Below, piece by piece: positions 1 through 9,578 of a stretch of 64,000 nt of DNA (its first letter is position 1; the number at the start of each line of letters is the position of its first letter). This DNA comes from Methylomonas koyamae (lineage in GTDB: Bacteria; Pseudomonadota; Gammaproteobacteria; Methylococcales; Methylomonadaceae). The stretch is from the NCBI RefSeq assembly GCF_019669905.1, contig NZ_AP019777.1, positions 3,100,001 through 3,164,000 on the forward strand. The letters run 5' to 3'. Made by a program: the position numbers and the translations under genes. The notes below the pieces were generated by a model. That model was not told the origin of the DNA. It did not search any database and saw only the letters and a list, made by a program, of their open reading frames with translations.

Positions 1-15
1 TGCGAGGAGCATTAC

Positions 16-324
16 GTGGAATTGGATAACTGTGCCTGCCGTTATTTCATCAGCTACAGCGGCGTCAAATTACCGCTGAAACTGGTCAACGAACTGCCCG
101 ACGAAAGCCACCTGGAAAATCGCAACACCTACTTCCGCGGCTTTTTCGACGGCAACGAACGCCTGTTGCTGCTGGAAAAACTGGTCTACGGCGACGTCGA
201 ACTGCGCCACCGCTACCGTTACCACGCGAACGGCGCATTGGCCGACGCCGAAATTACCGATGCCGACGGCGAGATCGACATACTCAGGTTCGACGAGAAC
301 GGCGCGGCCATCGCAGCCGGCTGA
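16..324 (+). CDS. Small DUF6156-like protein
   Basis: A 102-residue soluble protein with no signal peptide or membrane segment. It starts at GTG, with GAGGAG six bases upstream, so the start is well supported although it sits almost at the window edge. The N-terminal pattern CRYFISYSGVKLPLKL and the later YFRGFFD, YGDVELRHRYRYH and acidic end recall the DUF6156 family from memory; no activity is established for that family. The gene converges on the ABC exporter that follows, with a 37-base gap. Its true operon partners lie left of the window. Family call moderate, function unknown. Confidence 0.7.
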   Translation: MELDNCACRYFISYSGVKLPLKLVNELPDESHLENRNTYFRGFFDGNERLLLLEKLVYGDVELRHRYRYHANGALADAEITDADGEIDILRFDENGAAIAAG

Positions 325-361
325 GCGGACGCGGCGCCGCAAACGGCTGCCCTCCCCGCCT

Positions 362-2071
362 TCAGTGCATCTCGAACTGCAAACTCGCCAGCCTGGCGTA
401 CAGACCGCTCTGTTGGCGCAGGTCATCCGGTGCGCCGGTTTCGACGATGCGGCCCTGATCCAACACGACGATGCGGTCGACATTTTTTACCGTCGCCAAG
501 CGGTGGGCGATGATCAACGTGGTCCGGCCTTGCATCGCGGCAGCCAGGCCTTGCTGAACCAGAATTTCCGACTCGGCGTCCAGCGCGCTGGTGGCTTCGT
601 CGAGTAATAACAGCGGCGCATTTTTCAAGATGGCGCGGGCGATGGCGATGCGTTGGCGTTGGCCGCCGGACAAGCGAGTGCCGCGTTCGCCGAGGAAGGT
701 TTGGTAAGCCTCCGGCAAGCGCCGGATAAATTCGTCGGCATGCGCGGAACGGGCCGCAGCGATGACCTCGGCGTCGGTGGCATCGGGCCGGCCGTAGCGG
801 ATGTTTTCCAGCGCGCTGGCGGAAAAAATCACCGCTTCCTGCGGCACCACGGCGATTTGCCGGCGCAACTCGTCGAGCGCCAAGCGCCGAATATCGATGC
901 CGTTCAGCAAAATCGTCCCCTGCGTGGCATCGTAAAAGCGCAGCAATAATTGAAACAACGTGGTTTTGCCGGCGCCGGACGGACCGATCAAGGCCACGCT
1001 GTCGCCGGCGCTAATCTCCAGCTCGATGCCGGCCAGCGCCGCATGCTCGGGACGCGACGGATAGCGAAACTCCACGTTGCGGAATTGGACGCCGATTCGG
1101 TGTTGCTCGGCCCTCGCGAATATTTCCTCGCCGCCGACGATGGCGGCTTCGCTGCGCAACAGCTCCAGCAGACGGCCGGCGGCGCCGCTGGCGCGCATCA
1201 AATCCCCCCACACTTCGGCGATGGTGCTAACGCCGCCGGACACCAGCGTGGCGTACAGCACGAACGAGGCCAATTGGCCGCCGCTCATCTCGCCGGCCTT
1301 GACTTGGTTGGCGCCGACCCACAACACGAAAATGATGGCGCCCATCACAGCCATAATCACAAAAGCGGTCAGCAAGGCCCGGAACCGGCTGCGGCGGATC
1401 GCCGTCGCGAAACTCGCCTCGGCCCGCCCGGCGTAACGTTGCGCTTCGCGGACTTCCTGGGAATAAGCCTGCACCGTCGGCACCGCATTCAGAATTTCGC
1501 CGGCCAGCGCCGAAGCGTCGGCAATTTTATCCTGCGACTCGCGCGACAATTTCTTCACATAACGGCCCATCGCCATAAGCGGCAGCATCAGCAACGCGAT
1601 CAGGCCCAGAATCAACGAGAACAGGTGGAAGCTGGTCACCGCCAGCATCGCCATGCCGCCGATAAACTGGAACAGGCTGCGCAGGCCCATCGATACCGAA
1701 CTGCCGACCACGGTTTGAATCAGCGTGGTATCGCCGGTCAACCGCGACAGCACTTCGCCGGTTTGCAAGGTTTCGAAAAATTGCGGCGACTGCGCCAGCA
1801 CCTTGCGGTAGACCGCGCTGCGCAAATCGGCCGCGACCCGCTCGCCGACCCAGGACACCGTGTAATAGCGGGCGGCTATCGTCACGGCCCACAGGCTGGC
1901 CAAAGCGAACAAGGCCAAGAAGCGGCCGTTCAGGCTCAGGCCATCGGCCAAGCCGCCGTTTGCCGGCGTCTGCTTGCCGCCGAAACCGAAATCGATCAGG
2001 TCGCGGAACGCCAGCGGCACCAATAACAATGTCGCCGAACCGAGACACAGCAAGACGAAGGCCAACGCCAC
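362..2071 (-). CDS. ABC exporter, fused membrane and ATPase domains
   Basis: A half-size ABC exporter (MsbA/LipA-export type): about six transmembrane helices in the first 300 residues, then the nucleotide-binding domain with Walker A GPSGAGKTTL, signature LSGGQRQR, Walker B LLLLDEATSALD and an H-loop IIAHRLAT. It would work as a homodimer in the inner membrane, exporting a lipid or hydrophobic compound; the substrate cannot be read. GTG at 2071 is the only conventional start, but it begins inside the first helix. The frame stays open upstream, with residues like NKRPYRAK that match the usual N-terminus, as far as the stop codon of the preceding kinase gene. The true start is therefore unclear, perhaps a rare codon. 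It is last in the nitrogen operon. Confidence 0.88.
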   Translation of the reverse strand: MALAFVLLCLGSATLLLVPLAFRDLIDFGFGGKQTPANGGLADGLSLNGRFLALFALASLWAVTIAARYYTVSWVGERVAADLRSAVYRKVLAQSPQFFETLQTGEVLSRLTGDTTLIQTVVGSSVSMGLRSLFQFIGGMAMLAVTSFHLFSLILGLIALLMLPLMAMGRYVKKLSRESQDKIADASALAGEILNAVPTVQAYSQEVREAQRYAGRAEASFATAIRRSRFRALLTAFVIMAVMGAIIFVLWVGANQVKAGEMSGGQLASFVLYATLVSGGVSTIAEVWGDLMRASGAAGRLLELLRSEAAIVGGEEIFARAEQHRIGVQFRNVEFRYPSRPEHAALAGIELEISAGDSVALIGPSGAGKTTLFQLLLRFYDATQGTILLNGIDIRRLALDELRRQIAVVPQEAVIFSASALENIRYGRPDATDAEVIAAARSAHADEFIRRLPEAYQTFLGERGTRLSGGQRQRIAIARAILKNAPLLLLDEATSALDAESEILVQQGLAAAMQGRTTLIIAHRLATVKNVDRIVVLDQGRIVETGAPDDLRQQSGLYARLASLQFEMH

Positions 2072-2146
2072 CTTGGCGCGATAGGGCCGCTTGTTATAGC
2101 ACAGGCCGCCGGCGCACGATCCGAAACCCGCCGCGGCCGGCGCGGG

Positions 2147-3877
2147 CTAATGCCGGCTCAACAGCAGCAAGGCCAGCACAAAGCTGCAAGCAAAGAAAAA
2201 CAAGGCCGCGCTTTTCCAGAACAACAACGGATTGCGCTCGACCAACGGGATTTTGTCTTCGGTTTTCAGAAATTGCGGATTCGGCATGGCCAGGTCGTGC
2301 AGAAATTCGGACAGTTCGTCGTAACGGCTGCGCGGCGAAATGCTGGTGGCTTTGCGCAACGCGCCGTCGATCCAGACCGGTACCATGGCATTGCGCCTGA
2401 TGCTGGGGATATAAGCCAACCGCTCCAGATTGGTCCGGTTCGGTTTTTCCGGCAGCGGGCCGAACGGCAGCTCGCCGTTCAACATTTCGTAGCAAATCAC
2501 GCCCAACGAAAACAAATCGGACTTGACCGTGCCGCGCTGGCCGAGATGGTACTCCGGCGCCGTGTAATTGCGCGTACCCAGCACATTCTCTTCCCCGGCC
2601 TGTTCCAGCGGCGTGATTTCGGCAATGCCGGCGATTTTCACCGAACCGAAATCGATGATTTTGACGCGGCCGTCGCCGGCGATCATGACGTTTTCCGGCT
2701 TCAAATCCTGGTGCAGCATTTCCATGCGGTGGAACGCACGCAGGCCCTTGGCGATTTGTTCGACCAGCGCCCTGACCTGGCGTACCTCCGGCTTCGGATT
2801 AGCGGCCATCCACTCCCGCAGCGTACGGCCGTCGATGTATTCGGTGACGTAATACAAGCAGGACTTGGCCCGGTCGGTTTCCAGCACCTGCAACACGTTG
2901 GCATGCTGAATCCGTTTGCCGGCCCATTCCTCGTGCAGAAAATGTTCGATGTAATGGGTATCGTCGTCGTACAGCACCGACGGCGTCTTCAAAATCACCC
3001 GCCGCTGCTGCACGGTATCGTAGGCCCGGTAAATCTGGGTGCGCGTGCTGGCGTGCAATTCGGCTTCGATCCGGTAGCCGTCCAGCACCATGCCCGGTTG
3101 CAGCGGCGGCGGAAACGGCAAATGGCCGTTGTGGCGCAACACCTCGTCTTCCTGCAGCAACGGCAGGCCGTCGATCTCGACAATCTGGCAGGTGACGTTG
3201 TCGTCGCTGGCGTTGGCCAGCGCCAGCGCCACCAGGTTTTTGGCGATCAGCTCCGGATCGCCGGCCTCGGCCAATTGGGCGCGGATGTAAGCTTCGCCGA
3301 CGAAGTCGTGCAGGCCGTCGGTGCTGAGCAGAAAACGGTCGCCCTTCTCCAGCGTCAACGATTTGTAATCGATCTCCAGATGCGGCTCGATGCCCATCGC
3401 CCGGTTCAGATAGCTCTTGTCGTCGCTAACCCACAACCGGTGGTCGCGCGTGAGCTGTTCCAACTGCCCCTGCCGCCACAAATAAATGCGCGAATCGCCT
3501 ACGTGGAAAATATGGGCGGTATTGGATTTCAGCACCAACACGCTCAAGGTGCTGACCATGCCTTTTACTGACGCGTAACGCATCCGGCCCTGGCTATGCA
3601 GCCAGGAATTGGTCGCCGACAGGATTTTTTGGCCGGCCTTGGTCACCGACCAGGAATCCGGCGTGCTGTAATAATCTTCCAGGAAGGCGGTGATACAACA
3701 ATGGCTGGCTTCCTTGCCGGCCTCGCTGCCGCTCATGCCGTCGGCAATCGCGACGGCTATGCCTTTTAACGTTAACTGCGGTTCGGCCGGCACCAAGGCG
3801 CCCCAGAAATCCTCGTTGTCGGCTTTGACGCCCTTGTCGCTGGCGGCGCCGATGCGCACCGCTAAGGTTTTGGCCAT
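2147..3877 (-). CDS. Bifunctional PP2C phosphatase / Ser-Thr kinase (copy 1)
   Basis: A 576-residue fusion. Residues 1-235 are a PP2C phosphatase with metal-binding aspartates in KADNED (about 20), ADGMSG (46), HVGDSR (128), TDGLHD (187) and DDN (225). Residues 265-530 are a Hanks-type kinase with lysine 297 (VILKTP), catalytic loop HQDLKPEN (389-396), DFG (409-411) and an APEY activation segment. The glycine-rich loop is degenerate. A single C-terminal membrane helix (about 548-573) anchors it with both domains in the cytoplasm. Such proteins sit between nasA and nirB in Pseudomonas (PA1782), so a role in nitrate assimilation control is plausible but unproven. It is about 40 percent similar by eye to the copy at 5763-7556. 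ATG start at 3877. Confidence 0.93.
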   Translation of the reverse strand: MAKTLAVRIGAASDKGVKADNEDFWGALVPAEPQLTLKGIAVAIADGMSGSEAGKEASHCCITAFLEDYYSTPDSWSVTKAGQKILSATNSWLHSQGRMRYASVKGMVSTLSVLVLKSNTAHIFHVGDSRIYLWRQGQLEQLTRDHRLWVSDDKSYLNRAMGIEPHLEIDYKSLTLEKGDRFLLSTDGLHDFVGEAYIRAQLAEAGDPELIAKNLVALALANASDDNVTCQIVEIDGLPLLQEDEVLRHNGHLPFPPPLQPGMVLDGYRIEAELHASTRTQIYRAYDTVQQRRVILKTPSVLYDDDTHYIEHFLHEEWAGKRIQHANVLQVLETDRAKSCLYYVTEYIDGRTLREWMAANPKPEVRQVRALVEQIAKGLRAFHRMEMLHQDLKPENVMIAGDGRVKIIDFGSVKIAGIAEITPLEQAGEENVLGTRNYTAPEYHLGQRGTVKSDLFSLGVICYEMLNGELPFGPLPEKPNRTNLERLAYIPSIRRNAMVPVWIDGALRKATSISPRSRYDELSEFLHDLAMPNPQFLKTEDKIPLVERNPLLFWKSAALFFFACSFVLALLLLSRH

Positions 3878-3908
3878 GCTGCGTGTTTAACTTGGTTCGG
3901 ATTAACCC

Positions 3909-4208
3909 TTATCGGCAAGCCGGCCTGCTGCCGAACTCGGCCAGAACCTGTTGCAGTTTGGCGCTGACCAGGGCTTGGTGGTGGCGGCGCAATACCGAAT
4001 CGGACGGGCGCGGCGCCAGGCCGGCTTCGATCTCGTTATTGATTTGTGCCAGAAAATGCCGGCGCAATACCGCGTCTTCCGGCAGGCGGCGAACGCCGGC
4101 CGCAGCGGACATTTCGCCGGCCGGCGCCGCTTCGGCCGCCTGGCGGCAGGCGGTGCGCCAGCAAAATACCATGCCCAGTGCCACGGTAGCCAATACAGTT
4201 TCAATCAT
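3909..4208 (-). CDS. Small protein with internal repeat, unknown function
   Basis: A 99-residue protein lying between the nitrate transporter and kinase copy 1. It starts at ATG with a TAGGAGT ribosome site seven bases upstream. Residues 1-17 are hydrophobic (MIETVLATVALGMVF), either a membrane anchor or an uncleaved signal. The rest is soluble and holds two related helical units: DAVLRRHFLAQINNEIEAGL and, about 25 residues on, DSVLRRHHQALVSAKLQQVL. I do not recognise the family. The conserved-looking duplication and good start argue for a real gene over the overlapping frame. Its position suggests an accessory role for the transporter or the kinase. Confidence 0.6.
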   Translation of the reverse strand: MIETVLATVALGMVFCWRTACRQAAEAAPAGEMSAAAGVRRLPEDAVLRRHFLAQINNEIEAGLAPRPSDSVLRRHHQALVSAKLQQVLAEFGSRPACR

Positions 4209-4258
4209 GTCGGGTACTCCTATCGATCATCGCAAAAAGGCCGGACGCCGCCGGCCGT

Positions 4259-5734
4259 TCAGTTCAGTTCTATCATCGCCACGCTGCCGTCTTCCATGAC
4301 TTCCGCCATGTGCCCGGCCGGTTCGGCGATGAATTGAACGCTTACCGCCACTACCGCCGCCGTGGCGGCAATGGTCAGGAAGAAGGTTTCCGGCGTCACG
4401 AACGACAGCACGGTCAAAAAGGTCACGCCGCCGACGTTGCCGTAAGCGCCGACCATGCCGGCGATTTGGCCGGTCATGCGGCGTTTGATCAGCGGCACCA
4501 TCGCATACACCGCGCCGCAGCCGGCCTGGACGAAAAACGAGCACAAGAAGGTCACGGCGAAGGCCAACGCAATCGGCCAGCTCGACTCAATTTGCGACAT
4601 CGCCGCATAACCGACCGCGCAACCGAGTACGCAGATAGTTAACGACAATTTGCGGCCGTATTTATCGCTGAGCCAGCCGCCGCCGGGACGCGCCACCAGA
4701 TTCATGAAAGCGAAACTGGACGCCAGCAAGCCGGCTTGTACCGTGCTGATTCCGGTATGTTTGAAAGTATCGTGGAAGAACATCGGCAGCATCGACACCA
4801 CGGCCAGTTCCGAGCCGAAAGTCACCAGATAGGCCAAATCCAAAATCGCCACCTGTTTGAACGGGTAGCGGTGTATCGCTTCGATGGGTTGGGCCAGGTG
4901 TTCGGCGTTGATGTGCACGATTTTGTAAACGTTGTAGGCAAACAGCGTCCAAATCGCGACGTAAGCGGCGATGGTGGCCGGCTCCGACAACAATTTCATG
5001 CCGGTCGGCGACAGTTTCCAGGCCAGCAGGGTCAATGCCGCATACAGCGGCACACTCATCAGGATGTACAGCGCCAAGTCGGCGTAGCTGGTGACTTCCA
5101 TCGCCCCGGCCTTTTTCGGTTTGAAATAGGTCGAGCCCTTCGGCGTATCGCTGACGCTGAAAAAATACAGGACCGAATACAGCAAGGCCAATACGCCGGT
5201 CGCCGCAATCGCGTAACGCCAGCCATTCTCGCCGCCGAAGGCCAGCGCCAGCGACGGCAATACGATAGCGGCCGCGGCCGAACCGAAGTTGCCCCAGCCG
5301 CCGTAAATGCCTTCGGCGATGCCGAGCTGCCGGGCCGGAAACCATTCGCCGACCATGCGGATGCCGATCACGAAACCGGCGCCGACGAAGCCCATCAGAA
5401 ACCGGGCCAGCGCCAGTTGTTCGAAATTGTCGGCCGCGGCGAACATGAAGCACGGCATGCTGCCGACGGCCAGCAAGGCCGAATAGGTGCGCTTCGGCCC
5501 GAACTTGTCCACCAAAATGCCGATCGCGATCCGCGCCGGTATCGTCAGCGCCACGTTCAGAATCAAAATGGTCTTGGTCTCGGCCGGGCTGAGTTTCAGC
5601 GTTTCGGCAATCGCCAACATCAACGGCGCGTGGTTGAACCAGACCACAAAGCTGATGAAGAACGCCAGCCAGCTCATGTGCAAAATTTTCATTTTGCCGG
5701 TAAAACTGAAAAGTTCGAGTTTGCTTGCAGACAT
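4259..5734 (-). CDS. narK: Nitrate/nitrite transporter, NNP family (NarK/NasA type)
   Basis: A 491-residue major facilitator with about 12 membrane helices. It carries both nitrate-signature glycine motifs of the NNP family ([10 protein letters not shown] in helix 5 and GAYGNVGG in helix 11) and the MFS loop [15 protein letters not shown]. It should take up nitrate or exchange nitrate for nitrite across the inner membrane. The frame is open further upstream but would overlap the previous kinase gene; the start [16 protein letters not shown] at 5734 lies 28 bases after that stop and matches the family N-terminus. Neighbouring nitrite-type channel and cyanase point to assimilation, not respiration. 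Confidence 0.93.
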   Translation of the reverse strand: MSASKLELFSFTGKMKILHMSWLAFFISFVVWFNHAPLMLAIAETLKLSPAETKTILILNVALTIPARIAIGILVDKFGPKRTYSALLAVGSMPCFMFAAADNFEQLALARFLMGFVGAGFVIGIRMVGEWFPARQLGIAEGIYGGWGNFGSAAAAIVLPSLALAFGGENGWRYAIAATGVLALLYSVLYFFSVSDTPKGSTYFKPKKAGAMEVTSYADLALYILMSVPLYAALTLLAWKLSPTGMKLLSEPATIAAYVAIWTLFAYNVYKIVHINAEHLAQPIEAIHRYPFKQVAILDLAYLVTFGSELAVVSMLPMFFHDTFKHTGISTVQAGLLASSFAFMNLVARPGGGWLSDKYGRKLSLTICVLGCAVGYAAMSQIESSWPIALAFAVTFLCSFFVQAGCGAVYAMVPLIKRRMTGQIAGMVGAYGNVGGVTFLTVLSFVTPETFFLTIAATAAVVAVSVQFIAEPAGHMAEVMEDGSVAMIELN

Positions 5735-5762
5735 AAAAAATCCAAGAACGGAGTGAATGAAA

Positions 5763-7556
5763 CTATTGGCCGGCGGCCGCGGCGGACGGCGATGCCGCGC
5801 CGGCCGCCGCAATGCGCGGGTGGGTGGCGTTGTGCAACGCCAGAGATAAAGCGAAAACCAAAAGTGCCAGCAGCAACGACAAACCCTTCCAAAACGCCAG
5901 CGGGTTGCGTTCGATCAGCGCCGGCCGGGCCTGGCGCAGATAGGTTTGGTTGGGGTAGCGCAGGTCGTGGACGAATTCGGCGATGTCGGCGTAGCGCTGG
6001 TTCGGGTCGGGATGTAAGGCCTTGCGCAACGCATGGTCGACCCACAGCGGAATCTGCGGTTGCGCGTAATGCAGCTCTTGGTAGCGCAGTTTGTATTGCG
6101 CCTGCCGGCTGCGGCACTGGCTGACTTCCGCGCCGTACGGCAAGCGGCCGCTCAGCATCTGGTAGGCGATAACCGCCAACGAATACAAATCCGAGCGCGG
6201 CGTGCCGGCCTCGCCGAGAAAATATTCCGGCGCGGTGTATTGGGCCGTGCCGAGGATGGCTTGCCGTTCCGGTTCCGGCAGGATTTCGGCAACGCCGGCC
6301 ACCCGCACCGAACCGAAATCGATGATTTTTACCGCGCCGGCATGGTCGATCATGACGTTTTGCGGCCGCAGGTCCTGATGCAGCATTTCCAGGCGGTGAA
6401 ACGCACGCAAGCCCTTGGCGATCTGTTCGACGATGGCCCGCACCGCTTCCAGCGCCGGCTGCGGATGGTCCAACATCCACTGCGCCAAGGTGCGGCCGTC
6501 GACGAATTCGCTGGCGACGTAGAGGAAATGGCGTTTGCGGGTCTGCGGGCACGGCTTCAGCACGAAGGGGCTGTCGATCCGGCGCGCGATCCAGTCTTCC
6601 ATCAGAAACCGTTCCAGATAGGCCGGATCGTCGCGCAGGTCGAGCGACGGCGATTTGATCACGACCGGCAACCGACTCTCGGTGTCGATGGCCAGATGGA
6701 CATGGCTGCGGCTGCTGACGTGCAACTCGCGCAGCACGGTGTAACCGTCGAATTCCATCCGCTCCCGCAACAACGGCGGAAACGGCAGGTCGGCCAACGC
6801 CGTCAGCAATTCCCCGGCATCCGCTTGCGGCAGTTGCTCGATGCGGACGATCTGTACCGTCAGGTTGTCGCCGCTGCCGGCGGCCAGTGCGGTATCGGCC
6901 ATGGCTTTGGCCGCGGCGTCCAGATCGTGGCCGGCCGCGGCGACGGCCTGGGCCATCGCGCTCGGTTCGACGAATTCGTAAACGCCGTCGGTGGCCAGCA
7001 CGAACACGTCGCCGCATTCGACCGGCTCGGCCCGGTAATCCAGTTCCAGATGGCTGTCCATGCCCAAGGCCCGGCTCAGATAACTGGTGTCCGGCGACAC
7101 CCACAGCCGGTGGTCGTTGGTCAATTGCTCCCATTCGCCGCCGCGCACGCGGTAAATCCGGCTATCGCCGACGTGGAACAGATAGGCGGTGGCGGATTTG
7201 ACCACCAGCGCGCTGAAGGTGCAGACGTAGCCGCGGTCTTTGTCGTAACAGTAGCGGCTGTAGCGGGTTTGCGCGTACAGCCAGGAATTGGTGGCAAACA
7301 ATACTTTCTGCACCGATTTTTTTACCGACCAGGCTTCGGAGGTACAGTAATAATCCAGCAAAAAACCGGTTACCGCGGCCTGGCTGGCGACGTGGCTGAC
7401 GCCGCTGCTGCTGATGCCGTCGGCCACGGCGACCGCGATGCCTTTGGCGCTCAATTGCGGTTCTTTGGCAATGTAAACGCCGTAGTAATCCTGGTTCAGC
7501 GGCTTGCGGCCGCGGTCGGAATATTGGCCGACGCCGACGGTAAGTCGCCCGGACAT
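5763..7556 (-). CDS. Bifunctional PP2C phosphatase / Ser-Thr kinase (copy 2)
   Basis: A 597-residue paralogue of the protein at 2147-3877 with the same order: PP2C domain (LNQDYYG about 20, VADGISS 46, HVGDSR 128-133, ATDGVYEF about 188, GDN about 229), kinase domain (lysine 301, catalytic loop 393-400, [11 protein letters not shown]) and one C-terminal membrane helix followed by an alanine-rich tail. The catalytic loop reads HQDLRPQN, so the usual lysine after DL is arginine, which could lower phosphotransfer. PP2C metal ligands look intact. The gene starts 18 bases after the cyanase stop and is followed by the nitrate transporter, so it is embedded in the nitrogen operon. Two such proteins in one operon suggest opposing or cross-regulating partners. 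Confidence 0.92.
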   Translation of the reverse strand: MSGRLTVGVGQYSDRGRKPLNQDYYGVYIAKEPQLSAKGIAVAVADGISSSGVSHVASQAAVTGFLLDYYCTSEAWSVKKSVQKVLFATNSWLYAQTRYSRYCYDKDRGYVCTFSALVVKSATAYLFHVGDSRIYRVRGGEWEQLTNDHRLWVSPDTSYLSRALGMDSHLELDYRAEPVECGDVFVLATDGVYEFVEPSAMAQAVAAAGHDLDAAAKAMADTALAAGSGDNLTVQIVRIEQLPQADAGELLTALADLPFPPLLRERMEFDGYTVLRELHVSSRSHVHLAIDTESRLPVVIKSPSLDLRDDPAYLERFLMEDWIARRIDSPFVLKPCPQTRKRHFLYVASEFVDGRTLAQWMLDHPQPALEAVRAIVEQIAKGLRAFHRLEMLHQDLRPQNVMIDHAGAVKIIDFGSVRVAGVAEILPEPERQAILGTAQYTAPEYFLGEAGTPRSDLYSLAVIAYQMLSGRLPYGAEVSQCRSRQAQYKLRYQELHYAQPQIPLWVDHALRKALHPDPNQRYADIAEFVHDLRYPNQTYLRQARPALIERNPLAFWKGLSLLLALLVFALSLALHNATHPRIAAAGAASPSAAAAGQ

Positions 7557-7574
7557 GTTCGCTCCGGCCCCGGC

Positions 7575-8018
7575 TCAGTAGCTCTTATACGGCAGGAATT
7601 TGCCGCTCATCACAATCCTGACCCGGTCGCCTTTCGGGTCCGGCTCGCGCTGCAAATCCATGCTGAAATCGATCGCGCTCATGATGCCGTCGCCGAACTC
7701 TTCGTGGATCAAGGCTTTAAAAGTCGTGCCGTAGACGTTGACCAATTCGTAAAACCGATAGATCAGCGGGTCGGTCGGTACCGCGCTCGGCAGCGAGCCT
7801 TTGTAAGGCACCACTTGCAATTGCTCGACGGCTTCTGCCGGCAATTCCAGTAACGCGCCTATCGTCGCGGCCTGCTCGGCGGTCAAGGTCATCTGCTCCA
7901 ACAGCGCGGCCGTGGTCCATTCCTTGCTCATGCCGATAGCCTCGGCCAGTTGCGGCCAGGTCAGTTGTTTGCGCAGTTTTTGCGCGATAACCAGTTCGGT
8001 GACTTCGTTACGGTTCAT
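7575..8018 (-). CDS. cynS: Cyanate hydratase (cyanase)
   Basis: A 147-residue protein that converts cyanate and bicarbonate to ammonia and carbon dioxide via carbamate, giving a nitrogen source and detoxifying cyanate. An N-terminal helical domain (residues 1-75, MSKEWTTAALLEQM) is followed by the catalytic domain. The three catalytic residues are visible: Arg88 and Glu91 in YRFYELVNVYG and Ser114 in GIMSAIDF. The start at 8018 has CAGGAG eight bases upstream; the open frame extends far beyond it, but only as a shadow of the channel gene. It lies between the nitrite-type channel and kinase copy 2. Confidence 0.96.
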   Translation of the reverse strand: MNRNEVTELVIAQKLRKQLTWPQLAEAIGMSKEWTTAALLEQMTLTAEQAATIGALLELPAEAVEQLQVVPYKGSLPSAVPTDPLIYRFYELVNVYGTTFKALIHEEFGDGIMSAIDFSMDLQREPDPKGDRVRIVMSGKFLPYKSY

Positions 8019-8083
8019 GTTGTGTGCTCCTGGGCTAGCGAATAGGCAATGGCCGGCCCGCCATGCTGCGGGCCGGATCGGGC

Positions 8084-8896
8084 TTAGTGGACGGCACGCT
8101 TCGGCGCAGTTCTGACGTGGGTCGAATACAAGGTCAGGCCGGTAAAGGCCAGACCGCCGACCAGATTGCCGAGTACGGTCGGAATTTCGTTCCAGATGAA
8201 ATAATCGGCGATAGAGAAATTGCCGCCCATGATCAAGCCGGACGGAAACAGAAACATGTTCACCACCGAATGCTCGAAGGTCATGCCGAAGAACAGCATG
8301 ATCGGCATCCACATCGCGATGACCTTGCCGCTGACCGAAGTCGAAATCATCGCCCCGACCACGCCGGTCGACACCATCCAGTTGCAAAGCATGCCGCGGA
8401 TGAAAATGGTCATCCAACCGGCCAGGCCGTATTTGGCGTAACCCAGGGTACGGGCTTCGCCGATGCCGGCCAGTTTCTGGCCGACCGCATCGGGCGACAC
8501 CGAAAAGCCGTAGGTAAACACGACCGACATCATTACCGCGACGGTCAGCGCGCCCAGAAAGTTGCCGACGAAGACCAAGCCCCAATTGCGCAGGATACCG
8601 CCTAGCGTGACGCCGGGCCGCTTGTCCAACCAGGCCAGCGGCGACAGCACGAATACGCCGGTCAACAGGTCGAAACCCAACAAATACAGCATGCAGAAAC
8701 CGACCGGAAACAGAATCGCACCGAAGATCGGCGAACCGGTCTGCACGGTAATCGACACTGCAAACACCGCCGCCAAAGCCAGGATCGCTCCGGCCATGTA
8801 AGCCCGGATCAAGGTATCCCGGGTCGACATGAAGACCTTGGATTCGCCGGCATCGACCATTTTCGTGACAAATTCCGCTGGAATCAGATAAGACAT
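8084..8896 (-). CDS. Formate/nitrite transporter (FNT) family channel
   Basis: A 270-residue inner-membrane protein with six helices and the FNT signature GFDLLTGVF (about 74-82) plus the pore histidine His209 in FEHSVVNMF. It probably forms a pentamer that passes small anions. With a nitrate transporter and cyanase downstream, nitrite or cyanate is a more likely substrate than formate, but this is inferred from context only. It is the first gene of the operon, with a long upstream region holding a sigma-54-like promoter at about 9150-9167. Confidence 0.92.
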   Translation of the reverse strand: MSYLIPAEFVTKMVDAGESKVFMSTRDTLIRAYMAGAILALAAVFAVSITVQTGSPIFGAILFPVGFCMLYLLGFDLLTGVFVLSPLAWLDKRPGVTLGGILRNWGLVFVGNFLGALTVAVMMSVVFTYGFSVSPDAVGQKLAGIGEARTLGYAKYGLAGWMTIFIRGMLCNWMVSTGVVGAMISTSVSGKVIAMWMPIMLFFGMTFEHSVVNMFLFPSGLIMGGNFSIADYFIWNEIPTVLGNLVGGLAFTGLTLYSTHVRTAPKRAVH

Positions 8897-9149
8897 AATT
8901 CACCTTTGAGTTGGATTAGGTACGCAAAAACCCAGACGCAACAGTACAAACGCCCGGATGGATTTTATGGAGCCCGATCGCGCAAGCCTCCGTCCCCGAC
9001 AACTGGCGCCGTTATTCGCCGATTGTTGGACCTGAGACTTCAAGGTGGGAAACAATGGGCAAATGCCAAGCGCCGCCCGCAAATCGCGAGCCGCTGTTCA
9101 ACGCCATTGTTGAAGGGGAATTGGTGCTACCGTGCACCGGCCAGATGTG

Positions 9150-9167
9150 AAGCAGAATTAATGCCAA
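9150..9167 (-). promoter_or_regulatory. Sigma-54-like promoter of the nitrogen operon
   Basis: On the minus strand TTGGCATTAATTCTGCTT has GG and GC separated by exactly ten bases, the -24/-12 pattern. The -12 element is CTGC rather than TTGC. It would give a leader of about 240 bases before the FNT gene. About 70 bases upstream, GCACCAACTTGGATC (9234-9248) resembles half of an NtrC site (GCACCA-N3-TGGTGC). NtrC control of nitrate/cyanate uptake would fit; the evidence is a motif match only. Confidence 0.4.
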
Positions 9168-9365
9168 CCTTCGCAATACCGCCAATTGCCGGGCGGCGTA
9201 GCTCGCCGAACCCGGCATCGGCGGCGCGAACCCGCACCAACTTGGATCGGGAGCGCACCAAAACCGGAGCAAGCCGGCGGTCGGCCAGGGTTTGGCCAGC
9301 CGACCCGGTTTACGCGGATGCCGGCAACTATTTCGCAGCGGCTAACGCTCATCGTTATAGACAAG

Positions 9366-9547
9366 TGCCGTCATGCCCGCAGGACTCGGGCATCCAATGC
9401 CATGGACGGCAACGTCAAGCTATCCTTGCAGCCTGGATTCGCTTAACGGTCTACGGCTCCGGCACAAATCCGTCAGGAACGGATTTGCATTAACCCGAAG
9501 GGCATTGGGCAGGATAGCCCAATGTGAATCCCTGCCGGAATGACGGT
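9366..9547. repeat. MITE-like palindromic repeat
   Basis: The ends GCCGTCATGCCCGCAGGACT and CCCTGCCGGAATGACGG are imperfect inverted copies of each other. Inside are two perfect 8-bp hairpins: CAAATCCG/CGGATTTG (9465-9487) and CATTGGGC/GCCCAATG (9503-9524). No reading frame. This looks like the dispersed GTCATTCCGGCAGGGAT-type repeat seen in many proteobacterial genomes. The rest of 8897-9578 holds the nitrogen-operon promoter region and nothing else I can support. Confidence 0.6.
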
Positions 9548-9578
9548 TACAAACAAAGATGTGTATAACGGCTAGCGG

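Noticed and set aside
950..2026. A 358-codon plus-strand frame opposite the ABC exporter
   Set aside because: Gln/Arg/His-rich antisense shadow of a clear ABC transporter; no domain and no ribosome site.
3902..4204. Alternative 100-codon frame overlapping the small protein at 3909-4208
   Set aside because: Trp/Arg/Pro-biased composition; the other frame has a good ribosome site and an internal helical repeat.
6033..7853. A 606-codon plus-strand frame
   Set aside because: Antisense shadow of PP2C-kinase copy 2 in high-GC DNA; no protein-like content.
9121..9138. GGTGC-N6-GCACC palindrome as an NtrC site
   Set aside because: The half-sites face the wrong way compared with GCACCA-N3-TGGTGC, and it lies downstream of the predicted promoter.
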